DNA from: Adiantum capillus-veneris
Lineage: Eukaryota > Streptophyta > Polypodiopsida > Polypodiales > Pteridaceae
Direction of reading: 5' to 3'
DNA length: 60,000 nt
NCBI GenBank assembly: GCA_014529385.2
Contig: CM043955.1
Location: 136,660,108-136,720,107, forward strand
Shown here: positions 20,590 to 33,989 of the stretch, in pieces
How positions within the stretch are numbered: position 1 is the stretch's first letter
Layout of the letters: the number at the start of each line of letters is the position of its first letter
Notes under the pieces: model-generated
What the model saw: the letters and a program-made list of their open reading frames with translations, nothing else
What the model was told of the DNA's origin: nothing
The model's database searches: none
Translations under genes and position numbers: made by a program

Positions 20590-21216
20590 CAACTTTAGAG
20601 GCCTCGGGGACGGAGGCCCCCGAGACTTTTTTTTCCGCCGGAATATTCCTTTGTCGGAATATTATGGCCGGACGGCGGCCGGAAAGTGGTCGGAAAACAA
20701 CCGGTCGGTTGGCCGGTGGCCGGTAGTCAATGGCCGATGGCCGATGGTCGGAAGTCAATGGCCGGTGGCCGAATTCAAAAGCGGACTTGTCTTCTCAAGG
20801 ACGGCCACACATGGGCGGATTGGAGGGTCCGATTTGGACTTATTCACACAAGGGCGGCTACACATAGCTGTCTCTCATAAGAGAGGGCAGCCCTTTTGGC
20901 CTATACAAAAAGGCCATTTCTACACACATTTCATAGTGTGAAGTTGATGAAACAAGGTGAGTGTGAGGTGGTGAGAGTGAAGCAATGCGGGAGCTCTATT
21001 AAGGGTTTAACCCCTTTGTAAACTACTTCTTCTTTTGAAGTGCTAAAGCCATTGAGTGGCTGCTTTCCCGTGGACGTAGCTCACATTAGGTGAATCACGT
21101 ATATCGTGTGTACTCTCTCTCTCTATCTACTCTATAATCTCTTGTGTGTGAAATCTATCTCTCTCCATTAAATAATCTACTCAAAAATCTATTTAGCTAC
21201 GTCTTATTTCCTAACA
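20590..21216 (+). mobile_element. Probable solo LTR of a copia (Tork-like) element
   Basis: The right half contains TTTCCCGTGGACGTAGCTCA, then GTGAATCACGTATATCGTG, then a CT-rich tail ending CTAACA at 21216. That order is familiar from the ends of plant Tork-type copia LTRs. No PBS follows, so it is probably solo or truncated. The left part (20590-20790) is unusually G+C-rich with repeated GGCCGG/GGCCGATGG motifs. The left boundary is not defined. Confidence 0.5.
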
Positions 21217-21808
21217 ATATGTATGTATAGTCTTTTTTTTTGTTGATGGTGGGCACATGCATCTCCATGCATGAAATGCATCTTTAAAGATTAAAATCTG
21301 CATTTCTTATCCTTTACACATTGTCTAACTCCAAATTCTAATCGTGTGGTGATATCATGGAGCCCTTGGGAAAAGCTTTGAGCTATGAAGCGTCCAGAAG
21401 AGGTTATGACCTGATGTAAAAGGTAGAACTCTACTCCGCTTTTTGAATTCACACCATGTGCACATCAAAAAAATCAAGCAGCAAGATATTACACATTTTA
21501 GACAAAAAATTTACCAGATTCTTCAAATTTGGAATTGTGTGTCCTTTTGGTTGAAAAATTTGTTTCCTAGGAGAGGTATGAGGCCGGACCGACGAGGGGA
21601 AATGGTAAACGTTTGTATTCTTTTCTACCAGCAAGCAAGCCTGGTGGTGGCTGGATCTGCACATTAGGCTGCATCTCTCCGATAGCCTTCTTCCATCTTC
21701 TGCACTGCGTTTAGAGGTATGGCGAAACTACTGTCTTTTTGTGTTCATTCTGCAAGCCTTTGAGCTCTCTACTTTGCGGTGTTCTTGTATTACTACTGTG
21801 CTCGTGCA

Positions 21809-21809
<1 letters not shown>

Positions 21810-21872
<63 letters not shown>
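21810..21872. repeat. (CA)n microsatellite
   Basis: About 31 uninterrupted CA units roughly 240 bp upstream of the dehydratase ATG, in the presumed promoter or 5' leader. Confidence 0.95.
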
Positions 21873-21875
<3 letters not shown>

Positions 21876-22010
21876 CTAGCAGAAAAAAAGAAGAAGAGTT
21901 CCCAAAGAAAACCAGAGAAGTCGAGCTTTTTGCCTTTCTTGAAGCTGTTTTAACGCAGACTTGTGTGTGATCTATGCACTTTGATGGCATTGAAGCCGCC
22001 TAAACTTTTC

Positions 22011-22064
22011 ATTCAACTGATTTTTTCTATGTGATTCATTCAACTGATTTTTTCTATGTGATTC
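22011..22064 (+). repeat. Perfect 27-bp tandem duplication
   Basis: Two identical 27-bp units starting ATTCAACTGATTTTTTC, 50 bp before the dehydratase start codon, in the presumed 5' leader. The second unit runs into ATTCGACAG, which looks like a splice acceptor, and CAGGTAAGT at 22078-22086 resembles a strong donor. Confidence 0.95.
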
Positions 22065-22113
22065 GACAGATCGTGAAGCAGGTAAGTTTATTGCTTTCTA
22101 TTAGCAAACCGTG

Positions 22114-24236
<2,123 letters not shown>

Positions 24237-24253
24237 TGGACTCAGAAAGAATC

Positions 24254-24259
24254 AATAAA
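24254..24259 (+). terminator. Polyadenylation signal of GMD
   Basis: AATAAA occurs 18 bases after the stop codon, within TCAATAAAG. It is close to the stop, so a second downstream signal may also be used. Confidence 0.5.
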
Positions 24260-25220
24260 GTCTTCTTCGTTGCTCTTTTGTGGGCTTACTGACCCTTGTA
24301 TTGGATCGGTGGAAATCGGATCTGGAAGGGGTTCAATTATTCATTATCAGATTTTGTGGACGTTACTCTCTGAACATCTCAATCATAGCTTTTCTGAAGA
24401 AATTTTTTTATTGCCTTCATTTTTTCCCTTACAAACAGCAAGAGTTATGTTTCTGTTTACCGGTGAAGATTGCCGGTTATTCAAGATACAATCAATTGCA
24501 AGATGTTGCTGCACTGTTGGAATTATTTCGATTTCGTGTGGACATCTCAGCCTTATTTAATTTCTGGTTTGCATGTGGATGCTTTTTGGATTTGAGGAAG
24601 CTCAAGTCACAGATGCAAACCCTTTGGCATGTTGTGCTTTGTTGAATTGGTACCTGTGGAACCTTTGCTACTTCGATACTAGCTGAGTCTGTATGTCACC
24701 CTTGACGTATGGCTCACTTCATTGGTTCTATATATTATCTAATTAAAATGAATTTCATCCAAACTTGCAGCTACTCTGTGGGCACTCCAATGTGATTAGG
24801 AATGTCATAGTTATATTGCATTTCCATATCCTCTTTTTTCAAGAAAGAACGTAGAATTATTGCAAGTCATCAACTTCAAATAGGTACTCTTGTTTATTTG
24901 TAATTGGCTCATGTGCTTTTCGAGTGTCGTCTCATAGATCCTTGCTAGATGCGGTATTTTGGATCTATTGGTAAGCGAGTCTATGTGGTTGCACTCTTTA
25001 TCTTTACCTCTATAGGTGTGCGAGTCTATGTGAATGCACTCTTAATCTTCACCCTTGAGTTTCTATTGTTAATCTTTGGCAATCTTGAATGGATCTAGAT
25101 GGCCTTCCTTCAGTTGTTGCTTTGCTGTTGTGGAGGCATCCCTTATTGGTAGGTAGGTGCTCGTGCTGTGACAACAGCATAGTATACTTTGCAGAACTCT
25201 CCCCCCTCTTTAGTCAGTCA
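24260..25220. other. Intergenic, presumed GMD 3' region
   Basis: A T-rich sequence without a recognisable gene. The first few hundred bases may be 3' UTR. A short near-repeat GTGNGCGAGTCTATGTG... GCACTCTT occurs twice (about 24970-25045). Confidence 0.5.
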
Positions 25221-25370
25221 GAGGGGTAGTATGATCCAATGGTTAACTATGGCAAGTCCTTAATCAAGCTAAGAAGGATGAGAAACAGGAAAAGACCGCT
25301 CCATCAATGAAGGTACCAAGAGCTTTTCCATCAATGAAGGTGGGTTCGAGTCTTGTCGGCGGATAGAATT
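25221..25370 (+). mobile_element. Possible tRNA-derived SINE fragment
   Basis: GGGGTAGTATGATCCAATGG (25224-25243) resembles the A-box region of a tRNA-like RNA polymerase III promoter, and GGGTTCGAGTC (25342-25352) resembles a B box. The spacing is long, but CCATCAATGAAGGT occurs twice between them, suggesting an internal duplication of about 26 bp. No poly(A) or (T) tail or target-site duplication was identified. Confidence 0.3.
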
Positions 25371-26310
25371 TTGAGGTCTATTGGGACTGTTCCTACGACA
25401 CGGACATTCTCTTTTCTCTTCTCTTCTTGGTTGTTACTTGACCATTTGTGCTTCCAACACCATCCTCTCTTTCTCTCTCTTTCCTCAATGCCATATTGAT
25501 GTAGCACTTTCCCTTGCATAGAATTGACATGCTTCTTGTTTCTGATATTATCCTTGTTCAATCCAAAGCCCTTGCTACCACATCCTTAACCTAATTGAAT
25601 GCAAGCACTCAAAAGTAGTTACTAGAGCAAGCAATCTTTATTTCACGAAGATTAAACAGACTCTACATTAGCAAGCATGACTATATGATAACATCAGACT
25701 CTGAATGGAGCAAAAGAATACATTGAAAACTTGACACCTAAAAAATTGTCTTCATGGAGAGGACACATACACTCAACTCAACACACACATTCATGTGCAC
25801 TGTGTATAGCTTTGGCCCCTAAGAATCCCAAATCAACAATGGGATCCTACTCGAAGATTTAAATATTTGGTAGAGAATGGGCCCTTGGTTTGGGCACCCA
25901 TATCAACCTCATTAACCGCATGGAGAGAGTAATCTGTATTTACTTATCGATTTCACACCTACATCTTCCCTCTTCTTCGTCACTCTGGGCAGACGTGCTA
26001 GCCATGGTGATGATGAGGAGTTACCTGACTTACCTATAGAAGCATGTGCAAGGTGAGGCCCCCTCTGGACCTCACTTAGTCCTTTATATGTTGCATCTAT
26101 GTGAGTTTTCTATCGCTGAGTAAAAAGTGTCTGAAAGAAGGTGTAGAAGGTGTAGGGAATGGGCGCTAGGAGGCCTATTCTGCAGGTCAGGCGACCGGCG
26201 GCAGTTGGGAGCTTGCTGCAGAATGGGTCGACCAACGGCCATTCCCAGCCGCTGTCACTGTCGCTGGGAGGCTGACAGCTCAGCACCCAAAAACGGAATG
26301 TTTTGCCTGG
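25371..26310. other. Intergenic, nothing recognised
   Basis: No protein-like frame. The base composition rises in G+C from about 26150 towards the inverted-repeat segment. Confidence 0.5.
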
Positions 26311-26318
26311 ATTACACG

Positions 26319-26652
26319 TCAGCATGCGGAAAAATAGTTGCGGGATGTAGCCGGTGACTGTCTGCGAAATCAGTCGACCAGCGACTATGACGGGGTAGGG
26401 AAGGTCTTTTACTGACCTTTCCCCGTAAAAAGTGCAACCCTATGGTGACCGGCGGGGAGTTGGGAGCCATGGTGGGAGCAGTTTTTACGAGGGTAAAGTC
26501 AGTAAAAGACCTTTGCTGGCCATCAAGGTCTAGGGCAGTGGGGCCAAGCACTGGACTCTGACGATGAGCACGTGTAGTGCTGCAATGCAAGTTCAGGCAG
26601 TTATTTTTCCGCGTGCTGAGTGCTGACATATGGCAAAATGATTGTCAATCAT
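26319..26652. mobile_element. Imperfect inverted repeat, foldback or MITE-like
   Basis: The segment folds back on itself. Inner arms: 26399-26435 (AAGGTCTTTTACTGAC... to AAAAAGTGC) against 26478-26514. Outer arms: 26319-26337 (TCAGCATGCGGAAAAATAG) against 26600-26619. A small perfect palindrome with 7-bp arms and one central base lies at 26638-26652 (ATGATTG-T-CAATCAT). No coding frame is present and the segment is richer in G+C than its surroundings. Non-autonomous foldback or MITE-like DNA is the simplest reading; I could not define terminal repeats or a target-site duplication. Confidence 0.5.
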
Positions 26653-28612
26653 TGCCATGCGTGATTAGGCCCGCTGACTTGTCTCACATCTGACGGCCCA
26701 TGCTGAAATTACGGACACTAGATGAGTGGCCGAGATCTCCTGCCCCGTGACCCTGGACCTTGACGGAACCGACCCCGTCTTAGGTAGTCATAACTTTGCG
26801 CCTAACAAAATCTCTTTTGTGCGACATATGGAAGGATTTTGTTATCCATGTCAGCCTCATGCAGTGTTCGGGAAAAATCATTTTCCAAACATACAAAATT
26901 GATTTTGTCAAGAGGAAATTTCAGAAAATTAGGTTATTCTTTTTGGGTTTTTACACTTTTTTTGACTATTTCGGGGCGGAATTTCTCCTTTTCCCCTTGC
27001 CCTCAATCGGCATTTTTGAAATTGAAAACGGCACGATATTCAGCTGAGACACATTTTTCTAGAACACTTGTAAGGAGGATACAAGTGTTGTCAATTCCAA
27101 AAGTGGTTTTTCCTCCTACTTGTGAAATTTTATTTTTAAGGGGATACCTTGCATTGGGGACCTCCAAGATGTAAGTACCACTGTGGAACCTGCACATAAT
27201 TATCATTGTACTAATCTTTTTTTATTGAAAGAATAACACCATGCTCATGTGGCTTATTTTGTATTTTTGTTGGGTATTACGTATACCTTGGAGTGTATTG
27301 ATTTTCTCAAATCTCTACACAATTCAGAATGTGTTACCCACCATAGCATGGCAATGCGTTTTTTTTTTTAATACTAGCACTATATTTTGCAAGAGATGAC
27401 GTGGAAATAAGTCTTCTTTTTTAATCATTTTATCGGGCTATGCTGCCCTAGTATCCGGTATCACAGTATATATAGATATATATTCTTTTGAGAGCTTGTT
27501 CTAAGTGTGGGTTAGTGTTCACTACCATTGCACAACCAAGGGAAACCTTGTTGTGGACTAGCATTGGGTTGTAAGAATAGCCATAAAAGGCGCATAAGAT
27601 ACATTGTGATCTTACTCCTCTGTTAGGACACATTTCTAGAACTTGTCCCAAAAGACTCCAAAGTATTTCCTTTCTTACCAATCAAATAGATTGAAGAAGA
27701 ATCTATGGGAGTTGACCACAAGCTCTAGATATTACCCAATAAAGGCTTCATAGCTCCTATCCAATTGAGGATCTGGCTATTCCTGGTAGTCCTTCCTACA
27801 GTTTCACTTGAGCATTGTTGTCTTGAGCTTCTAAAGGGGATACAATCTCTGAAAAAGGGGAATTGGTTAAGGCCCCCTTTACCATGAGTTTTCTAGACAA
27901 TGTTCTTTAACCATAGGATTGTATGGAAGAACCAAAGGGGTCACGGTGTTTTAGTTACAATCGAGTACTATTCAGATTATACCTAGAATGTCTATATGCC
28001 TTATATAAAGTGTGATTGTAAGTTCTTGGACAATAGAGGCCCTTCTATGTGGTTTGATCATGCCATTTGGTATGTTATCAACCACCTTGAGCTTATCTTC
28101 CTAGATAGACCTCTCAAATATCATTTATCCCTATTCTGCTCATAATTAGACAGCCAAGCCTAGAAATTGGTACCCGCTTAAATTGCCTTTATGCACTTTA
28201 GGAACATGATGTTAGAAGTTCTCAAAGAAATTAAAGCAAACAAACGTGGTACTTTCCTCGCTTCTTATGGTACCTTTGCTAGGGTCAAAGTAATCCAAAG
28301 CATGGTTAAACCTTGTTTGGAGAAAGAATCTACTTCATCCGTAAAAAGATCGAATTCTCTTCTCTCTCCTAGTGGGCCCGTTTCCTATTAACTCCAACTT
28401 CATCTAAATCCAATTTTCTAAGGGAAAAATCTAGGAGTTTCAGTGGAGGGAGAGGAAGAGTCCCTCAAGTCAAAAATTTATTGGAGCTTTGATGTGTGGC
28501 AATTATCTATCAGATACTCTGGAAGAAGACCGTTTTGCATTCTCCAAACCCTAGTAACTTACTTTTTGTATGCTACCTTTTTATCAATAAACTTTTTGAT
28601 GTATACCCGCCT
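26653..28612. other. Intergenic, nothing recognised
   Basis: Short chance frames only. It includes a T run near 27360 and a TATA-rich patch near 27468-27482. No similarity to the elements elsewhere in the window was seen. Confidence 0.5.
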
Positions 28613-28724
28613 AAGCTTATTATTTGTAGAAACTTTTAGAATCAAAATTTTGTATCATCAATTTGGTGAAGCTTATTATTATAGAAGCTTTTACAATTAA
28701 ATTTGGTAATCATCAATTTTTGGA
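28613..28724 (+). repeat. Tandem duplication of a 56-bp unit
   Basis: Two diverged units, each starting AAGCTTATTATT and ending ATCATCAATTT, lie head to tail (28613-28668 and 28669-28724). Confidence 0.75.
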
Positions 28725-29015
28725 AGAATGCAGCATTTGGATGGAAATATCTAGATCCTATCAAAGGTATCCTTTGTTGAACAATTTTTTAGAAAAATGA
28801 TGTTTTCCCTCCTTGCCTCTGTGAAAACCATGATTTGTGCAAGAATTGGATGCTTGTTCCTCAATCAAAGGACTATAAATTAACCCACAAGAAATGGCCA
28901 TGAGCCTATAAAGCCATGTACTTGTCTTTTCTAAATGAATGAGCAATCACTAGCTCTCTTCTAGAATAAATGTTTCTTTTATTTACCCTCCATAACCCTC
29001 TCCATCTCCACCAAT

Positions 29016-29028
29016 TGGTATCATAACC
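29016..29028 (+). promoter_or_regulatory. Decayed initiator-tRNA primer-binding site
   Basis: TGGTATCATAACC preceded by CCACCAAT resembles TGGTATCAGAGCC. If real, the roughly 500 bases to its left would be an old LTR. No other part of an element was identified. Confidence 0.3.
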
Positions 29029-29828
29029 ATAGAGTTTCAAAACCCTAACCCTAATCTAAAAACATAACCTAATTATGTTATGTTTGTATTATCCAACCTT
29101 GACATACTCTCTAGAGTGCATTTAGTTCTTAAATTATGATTTAATCATGATATTAGCAAAGTAAATATCATTTTTTCAAAAATTTCAGATCCCTAATTTT
29201 CTCCAAAAAGGTGAGCTGCTCTAATCTTTTGTACCCTGACTTAGTGAGCTCTGAACCACCTATAAGATCCCAAATCACGTCATGACTTCAAGAAATTGTA
29301 GGGTAACTCATAGAACCCTCAATTGCATCGTCAATTTAACTTATTAGGTATCATCTCTCTCAAATTTTCTTGATGTGTCAGAAAAAGATAATTTTCAGAT
29401 GTGAGCAAAATGGATCCTCTTGGCTTAAATCCCTTTAACTCAAATTCCTTGACTGTGAAAACCCTCAGTTAAAGGGAGTCCTCCACCTAGAAGGGATTGT
29501 TCTAACTCTAAACCAACAAGGGGTAAGGAGCTTGCCAAGCTAGTAGTTTTTGACTATTGCAAAAATTGGAATTCCAAAGAGGGACACTCAATACAACTCC
29601 CAAACCATAAGGAGTCTAATCCAACCCTTTGTGAAAATTTTAGCTAGCCAATATTGATATCTATTCACACCAAGTTTCATCAATAAAAGAGACATATATA
29701 AGGAGATACATTCAATTGAATTGTTGTAAACAATTAGTTGCAAGAACTCATGAAAAGTAATCTTTTAAGATTGAGCCTATTTTAGTCAATCAAATCAATT
29801 TGTTGTTCCATATCAAGTTCTTTGCTCA

Positions 29829-30966
29829 AGGTACTTGTCACATTTAATGAGGAAGTTTCTTGAGAAGCTTCCTATGCATGGGGGGTAAGATGCTTGAGTC
29901 AAAAAGAGAACCTACTCACTTAATGAGGAAGTTGCTTGAGAAACTTCCTATGCATAAAAATCTCAAAGTTAGGGGAATTCTAAAAGAGCACATGGGACAC
30001 ATGTCATACTCTCACTAAGCTTAACCACATGGTGTGCTTGAATGCTATTGGTTGGGCTAAAGAGGGGTCCAATTAGATTCTACTTCCATCTAAAAAATAT
30101 CTAGATATTTTCAAGCTCTCTCTCTCTAAAGGGTAAGGAGGACACTTGTCAAAAGACTACCCATATGCTTGACTGCATGGTGGATGTGATTGGCTAAGGG
30201 GAGAGGGGTCCAATGAGCTTGCAGCAAGTAGAATTTTCGCCCAAAGCAAGAAAGGGGGGTGCTAACACACACACTCATTTGCAAGGCTATTCTCACTTGG
30301 TGAAAGTTGAGGAACACCACCTCCTTCTCCAAGCTTGTGAGAGTGAAAGCCTACACCAACACTCTTCGCTATGGAATGCAAATCCAACCAAGAGCTATGA
30401 TTTAATGCTTAAGCTTGCCATCTTCTCCATATTTATTACTATGCTATTATATATGCTAGCAAGAAGAGTAATGATAAGTGAGGAACTATTTATTTCCCCT
30501 ATGGAATATTTGTTCTTCCTCTTCCCTATCCTCATTCCCCGCTAGCTCTCTCCACCTTCGAAGGTGTTTGAGGCCTTGGGACTGAGGCTTGGGATAGTTA
30601 ATGCTTTCTTCAAGTTTATGTTATGCTTGTGATGCATGAAGATTTCCATCTTCATTGCATCACTTAGGTTACAAGGAACACAAAGATTGTATTGTACCAA
30701 GTCTCTCTTGATGGGAGAAACCATAATACAAATGCCTATTGGAGGGGGGATCGGCTCCATATGAATCCGGTCCTCAACTATTGTCATGTTCTCTAAACTC
30801 TCTCTCTTGCAAAAGTATTATTCATGCCAAGTTAACTAGGAACCATGTTTATGTTGCTACCATCAATTAAGTTCACCTGCTATGCTCACAAAGTAATCTC
30901 TCAAAAGTGTTTCACCTAATTTTCTAATTCCGCTATTCTCAAAGTTCATAGGCCATTTCCATTACA
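29829..30966 (+). repeat. 5' LTR, left part missing
   Basis: It matches 38997-40135 from GGTACTTGTCACATTTAATG through to the terminal CCATTTCCATTACA. The first 385 or so bases of the LTR, including the minisatellite, are absent. It contains the perfect 18-bp palindrome AAAATATCTAGATATTTT (30094-30111). Confidence 0.85.
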
Positions 30967-30967
30967 T

Positions 30968-30980
30968 TGGTATCAGAGCA
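30968..30980 (+). promoter_or_regulatory. Primer-binding site (initiator tRNA-Met)
   Basis: TGGTATCAGAGCA begins one base after the LTR end ATTACA. It matches the initiator tRNA-Met 3' end complement. Confidence 0.92.
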
Positions 30981-33580
30981 TTATGTTTCACTTTTCTTAC
31001 TTAAGAAGAGAGGTCCTTAAGTAGCCTATTAATGGTTGGTTTTGTTAATTATATTAGGGTAAGTGGGATTGGGATCTATTATCGGTTTTGTTGAGCCCAC
31101 TATGTGGGATATGGTGCACACCTCGAGAGCTTTGGTTTTAATAATGGAGTTTTTTTAGACTTGTCTACGGCTTTATCATTAATGAGCCATAAGAAGTTTG
31201 AAAGGAGCTATCCCTCGGCAACTTCGCTATGTTAGACTCACTCCACTACTCTCTATAATTAACCAATTAGAGCCCTGGGTGTAGATACTGATAGCCGTTT
31301 TTCGGCTCTCCATAATTGCCATAGTAAGTTACTCCACCCTACCAAATTCACCCAAACGCTATGGCTATCCCTACCATTTCACTATACATAGGCGTGTGTG
31401 AGTTAGGGGGCTTTTCCCATATCTTTTTAAAAACCCTCAATTAGTTAGTCACTGGGCTAGTTGAGTCAAAAAAATAAAATATATTATGGCCCATTTGTGT
31501 GTAAATATTGCATTATATATATGGCCTAAATATAGGGATTTTTATAATTATTCTGGTATTTTATTTAAATATTTATACTTAGGTGTGTGTTTTATTAAAC
31601 TTGTGTATGCCTTCTTTCATCCTCTTACACCATAAGTATATTTTTTGCCAATATGTACATACTCTAACCCTATATTTTTTCTTTATACAAATCACTCCCA
31701 CATTTTTACCCTCACCCTCGTGAAAACAAAGTATTGATTTCTACTCATTGGTTACGTTTATTATATTATTTACTTGCATACCTTTTCCTCTTTCACCCAA
31801 AATAATTCAAGGAGGGACCATATCATATGATTCCAATATCTTTCCATATCCATAACTCCTCCATATTTTTATTATTATTTTTACTCATTATTCTAACACC
31901 ATGTGCTCATTGAGCTAAAGTCCATGAATAACCCATACACTAGTCCCACCATGTATATATTTCTTTATTCACCAATAATCCTCCTCCATGCATGGGTCAA
32001 GGGAAAATTGGATGCTTTGTATTATAATATGACAAAGGAGGGGCTCACTCTTGGATGCATTGTACAAATTCAACAAAGGATGGGGCCACTAAAAGACTTT
32101 TGCAGGCATAAAAATAGGCTTTTTGGTGAGAATTTTGGCACCTATCTCCACTCCGAATTTGGAGCGGTGGTCAGAAGAGAAAATGCAGCGCACGCTCTAA
32201 ATAATCACCTCAAAATTTTTCATGATTTTTGGAGCTACCAGCGGTGAGCTATGATTTTTTGAGTGGATCCCAGTCTGCCTACTTTTCTCACAAGTAGCCC
32301 TTAGTCTTCTCTCACCCTTCCACACACCTACTCACTCTTACACATCCCTCCCTCTCCTTCCCTCACTCAAACCTACAATTTCCATGGCTTCTCCCACCCT
32401 CTTCACCATTACCCTTCTCTCTCATCCCTATAGTTCTTTTATGAACCTCTACATACATACACCCTCTCCATGTCTCTCTCTATTGCTTTTATGTTACAAT
32501 TTCATTTACCTCTCCTAAAAATATCTAAAATTCAGCATCTTAACCATGATAACTTCTGCAAATTGAGGATTTTTCATCAACAAATCCTCTTTTCATCGTG
32601 GTGGTCAACCGTGGCGGCGGCGTAAAGAAGCAAAGAAGAAGAAGAAGACCAGCGGTCATTTTTTCCACAATCTACACAAGGGTGAGTTCAAGCTTCTTCA
32701 AAGCTTCACCATCTCAATGATTCTCTTTTAATTCACCCCTCTTCCTTCATCAAATCAACTCATCCTACCCATTGTAAATGTATCACTAACAATTCTAGTG
32801 ATTATTACCACTAACAACTAACTTCTCTTGTAAAAATGCACCCACACTATCAACATATGGAGTAGGCAACCGCACAAGTAAACCAAATTCACTCACTCCC
32901 ATGGAAGCTTTTCTCCTTTCACCACATCAATAATTCTCTTACTTGAGCCCACATCCATGTGACTCAAGAGATAAGAGAGACCCCATTCTCATTTAAAATT
33001 CATAAAAATTCATAATCCTTGATATTTCCTAATAAAATTGATTAGGCTTAATCCTAATCAAGGCTTCTAAAACCTATAAATAGAACCCATTCCTCCTTGT
33101 AAAAGACATCACTATACCATTGCACACTAGATTGAGCGTACCACACGCCAGTTCTATCTTGGTTGTAAAGAGAGAGTAAGCTTTCTATACACCATCACCT
33201 TGGTGCATAGAAAAGCTTGAGCTAGTTTGAGTGAGTGCGAGTAGAAGATATTCTTCCTACCATTGTTGTATCTACCCCAACATCAATGAATTGGTAGTTT
33301 TGGGTGCAATTCATGTCCAAAGGCTCACGCTTCTCCTCCAATTTGGCTTGGAAAACTCATTCAGCTTCATAAGGTGACTTGTTTCATTGAAGGTTGTTGT
33401 TTTGTTGCTTGTGATTCATTGGCTATTGTTTGGCTACCATTGTAAGAGGGTGGATGGTGAGAGGGCTCCCATAACCCTAAGACAATGTGCTAGTGATGCT
33501 ATAACCAAATCTTGTCACTTGATTCCGCAAGCTCTAAGTTCCTTTTTGTGCAAAATATAAAGTTGAAGCTAAGTTGTACA

Positions 33581-33634
<54 letters not shown>

Positions 33635-33989
33635 TTTTAGTGTGTGAGAGTGTTCCATTCGTGTTAGGGTTAGTGTAAATTCCTTGCTTGTTTGTGGGTT
33701 GCTCTAACGATTCTCCTCTTTTGCGTCCTAGTTCGCTCTTAAACTAGGTGGTGCCCCTTGTGTAGTTGGGATTTGGCTGTGGGTTTGTTGTTTTGGTTTG
33801 TGTTGTGTTGTACCCCAGCCCCATTGAGCAGCACGGGAGCTTTGAAGGATGTCTAGAGGTTGCTCTTCTTGTTGCCCGCCCCGGACCACCTCAATACTTA
33901 AGTGCCTATTTTCAAAGGCTAAGAGGAGTAGAAAAAAAGGTTTTGAATTGCCAAAGCATACCCTAAGTAAACACATAAGATCAATTAAC
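30981..33989 (+). other. Long leader of the chromovirus-type element, possible inserted LTR
   Basis: The first 300 bases match, in reverse orientation, the leader at 54500-54823. The rest is non-coding. Around 33038-33083 a hairpin (TTGATTAGG, 6-base loop, CCTAATCAA at 33038-33061) lies 12 bases upstream of CTATAAATAG (33074-33083), a strong plant TATA box. The (CT)n tract at 33584-33631 and a T/G-rich stretch follow. The TATA region may belong to an LTR of another family inserted in the leader. Confidence 0.4.
33584..33631. repeat. (CT)n microsatellite
   Basis: About 24 CT units upstream of the gag start. Confidence 0.95.

Noticed and set aside
20651-20941. Frames of 64-96 codons in the GGCCGG-rich block
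   Set aside because: They result from short tandem motifs without stops; no domain is visible.
24270-24645. Two overlapping frames of 96 and 121 codons just after GMD
   Set aside because: T-rich 3' region composition and no similarity to known proteins; probably 3' UTR and flank.
29037-29056. Telomere-like CCCTAACCCTAA
   Set aside because: Only two units, next to a decayed PBS; no array, so not an interstitial telomere block.
31903-32247. 114-codon plus-strand frame in the chromovirus leader
   Set aside because: No recognisable motif, codon use unlike coding sequence, and located in a leader that is non-coding elsewhere.
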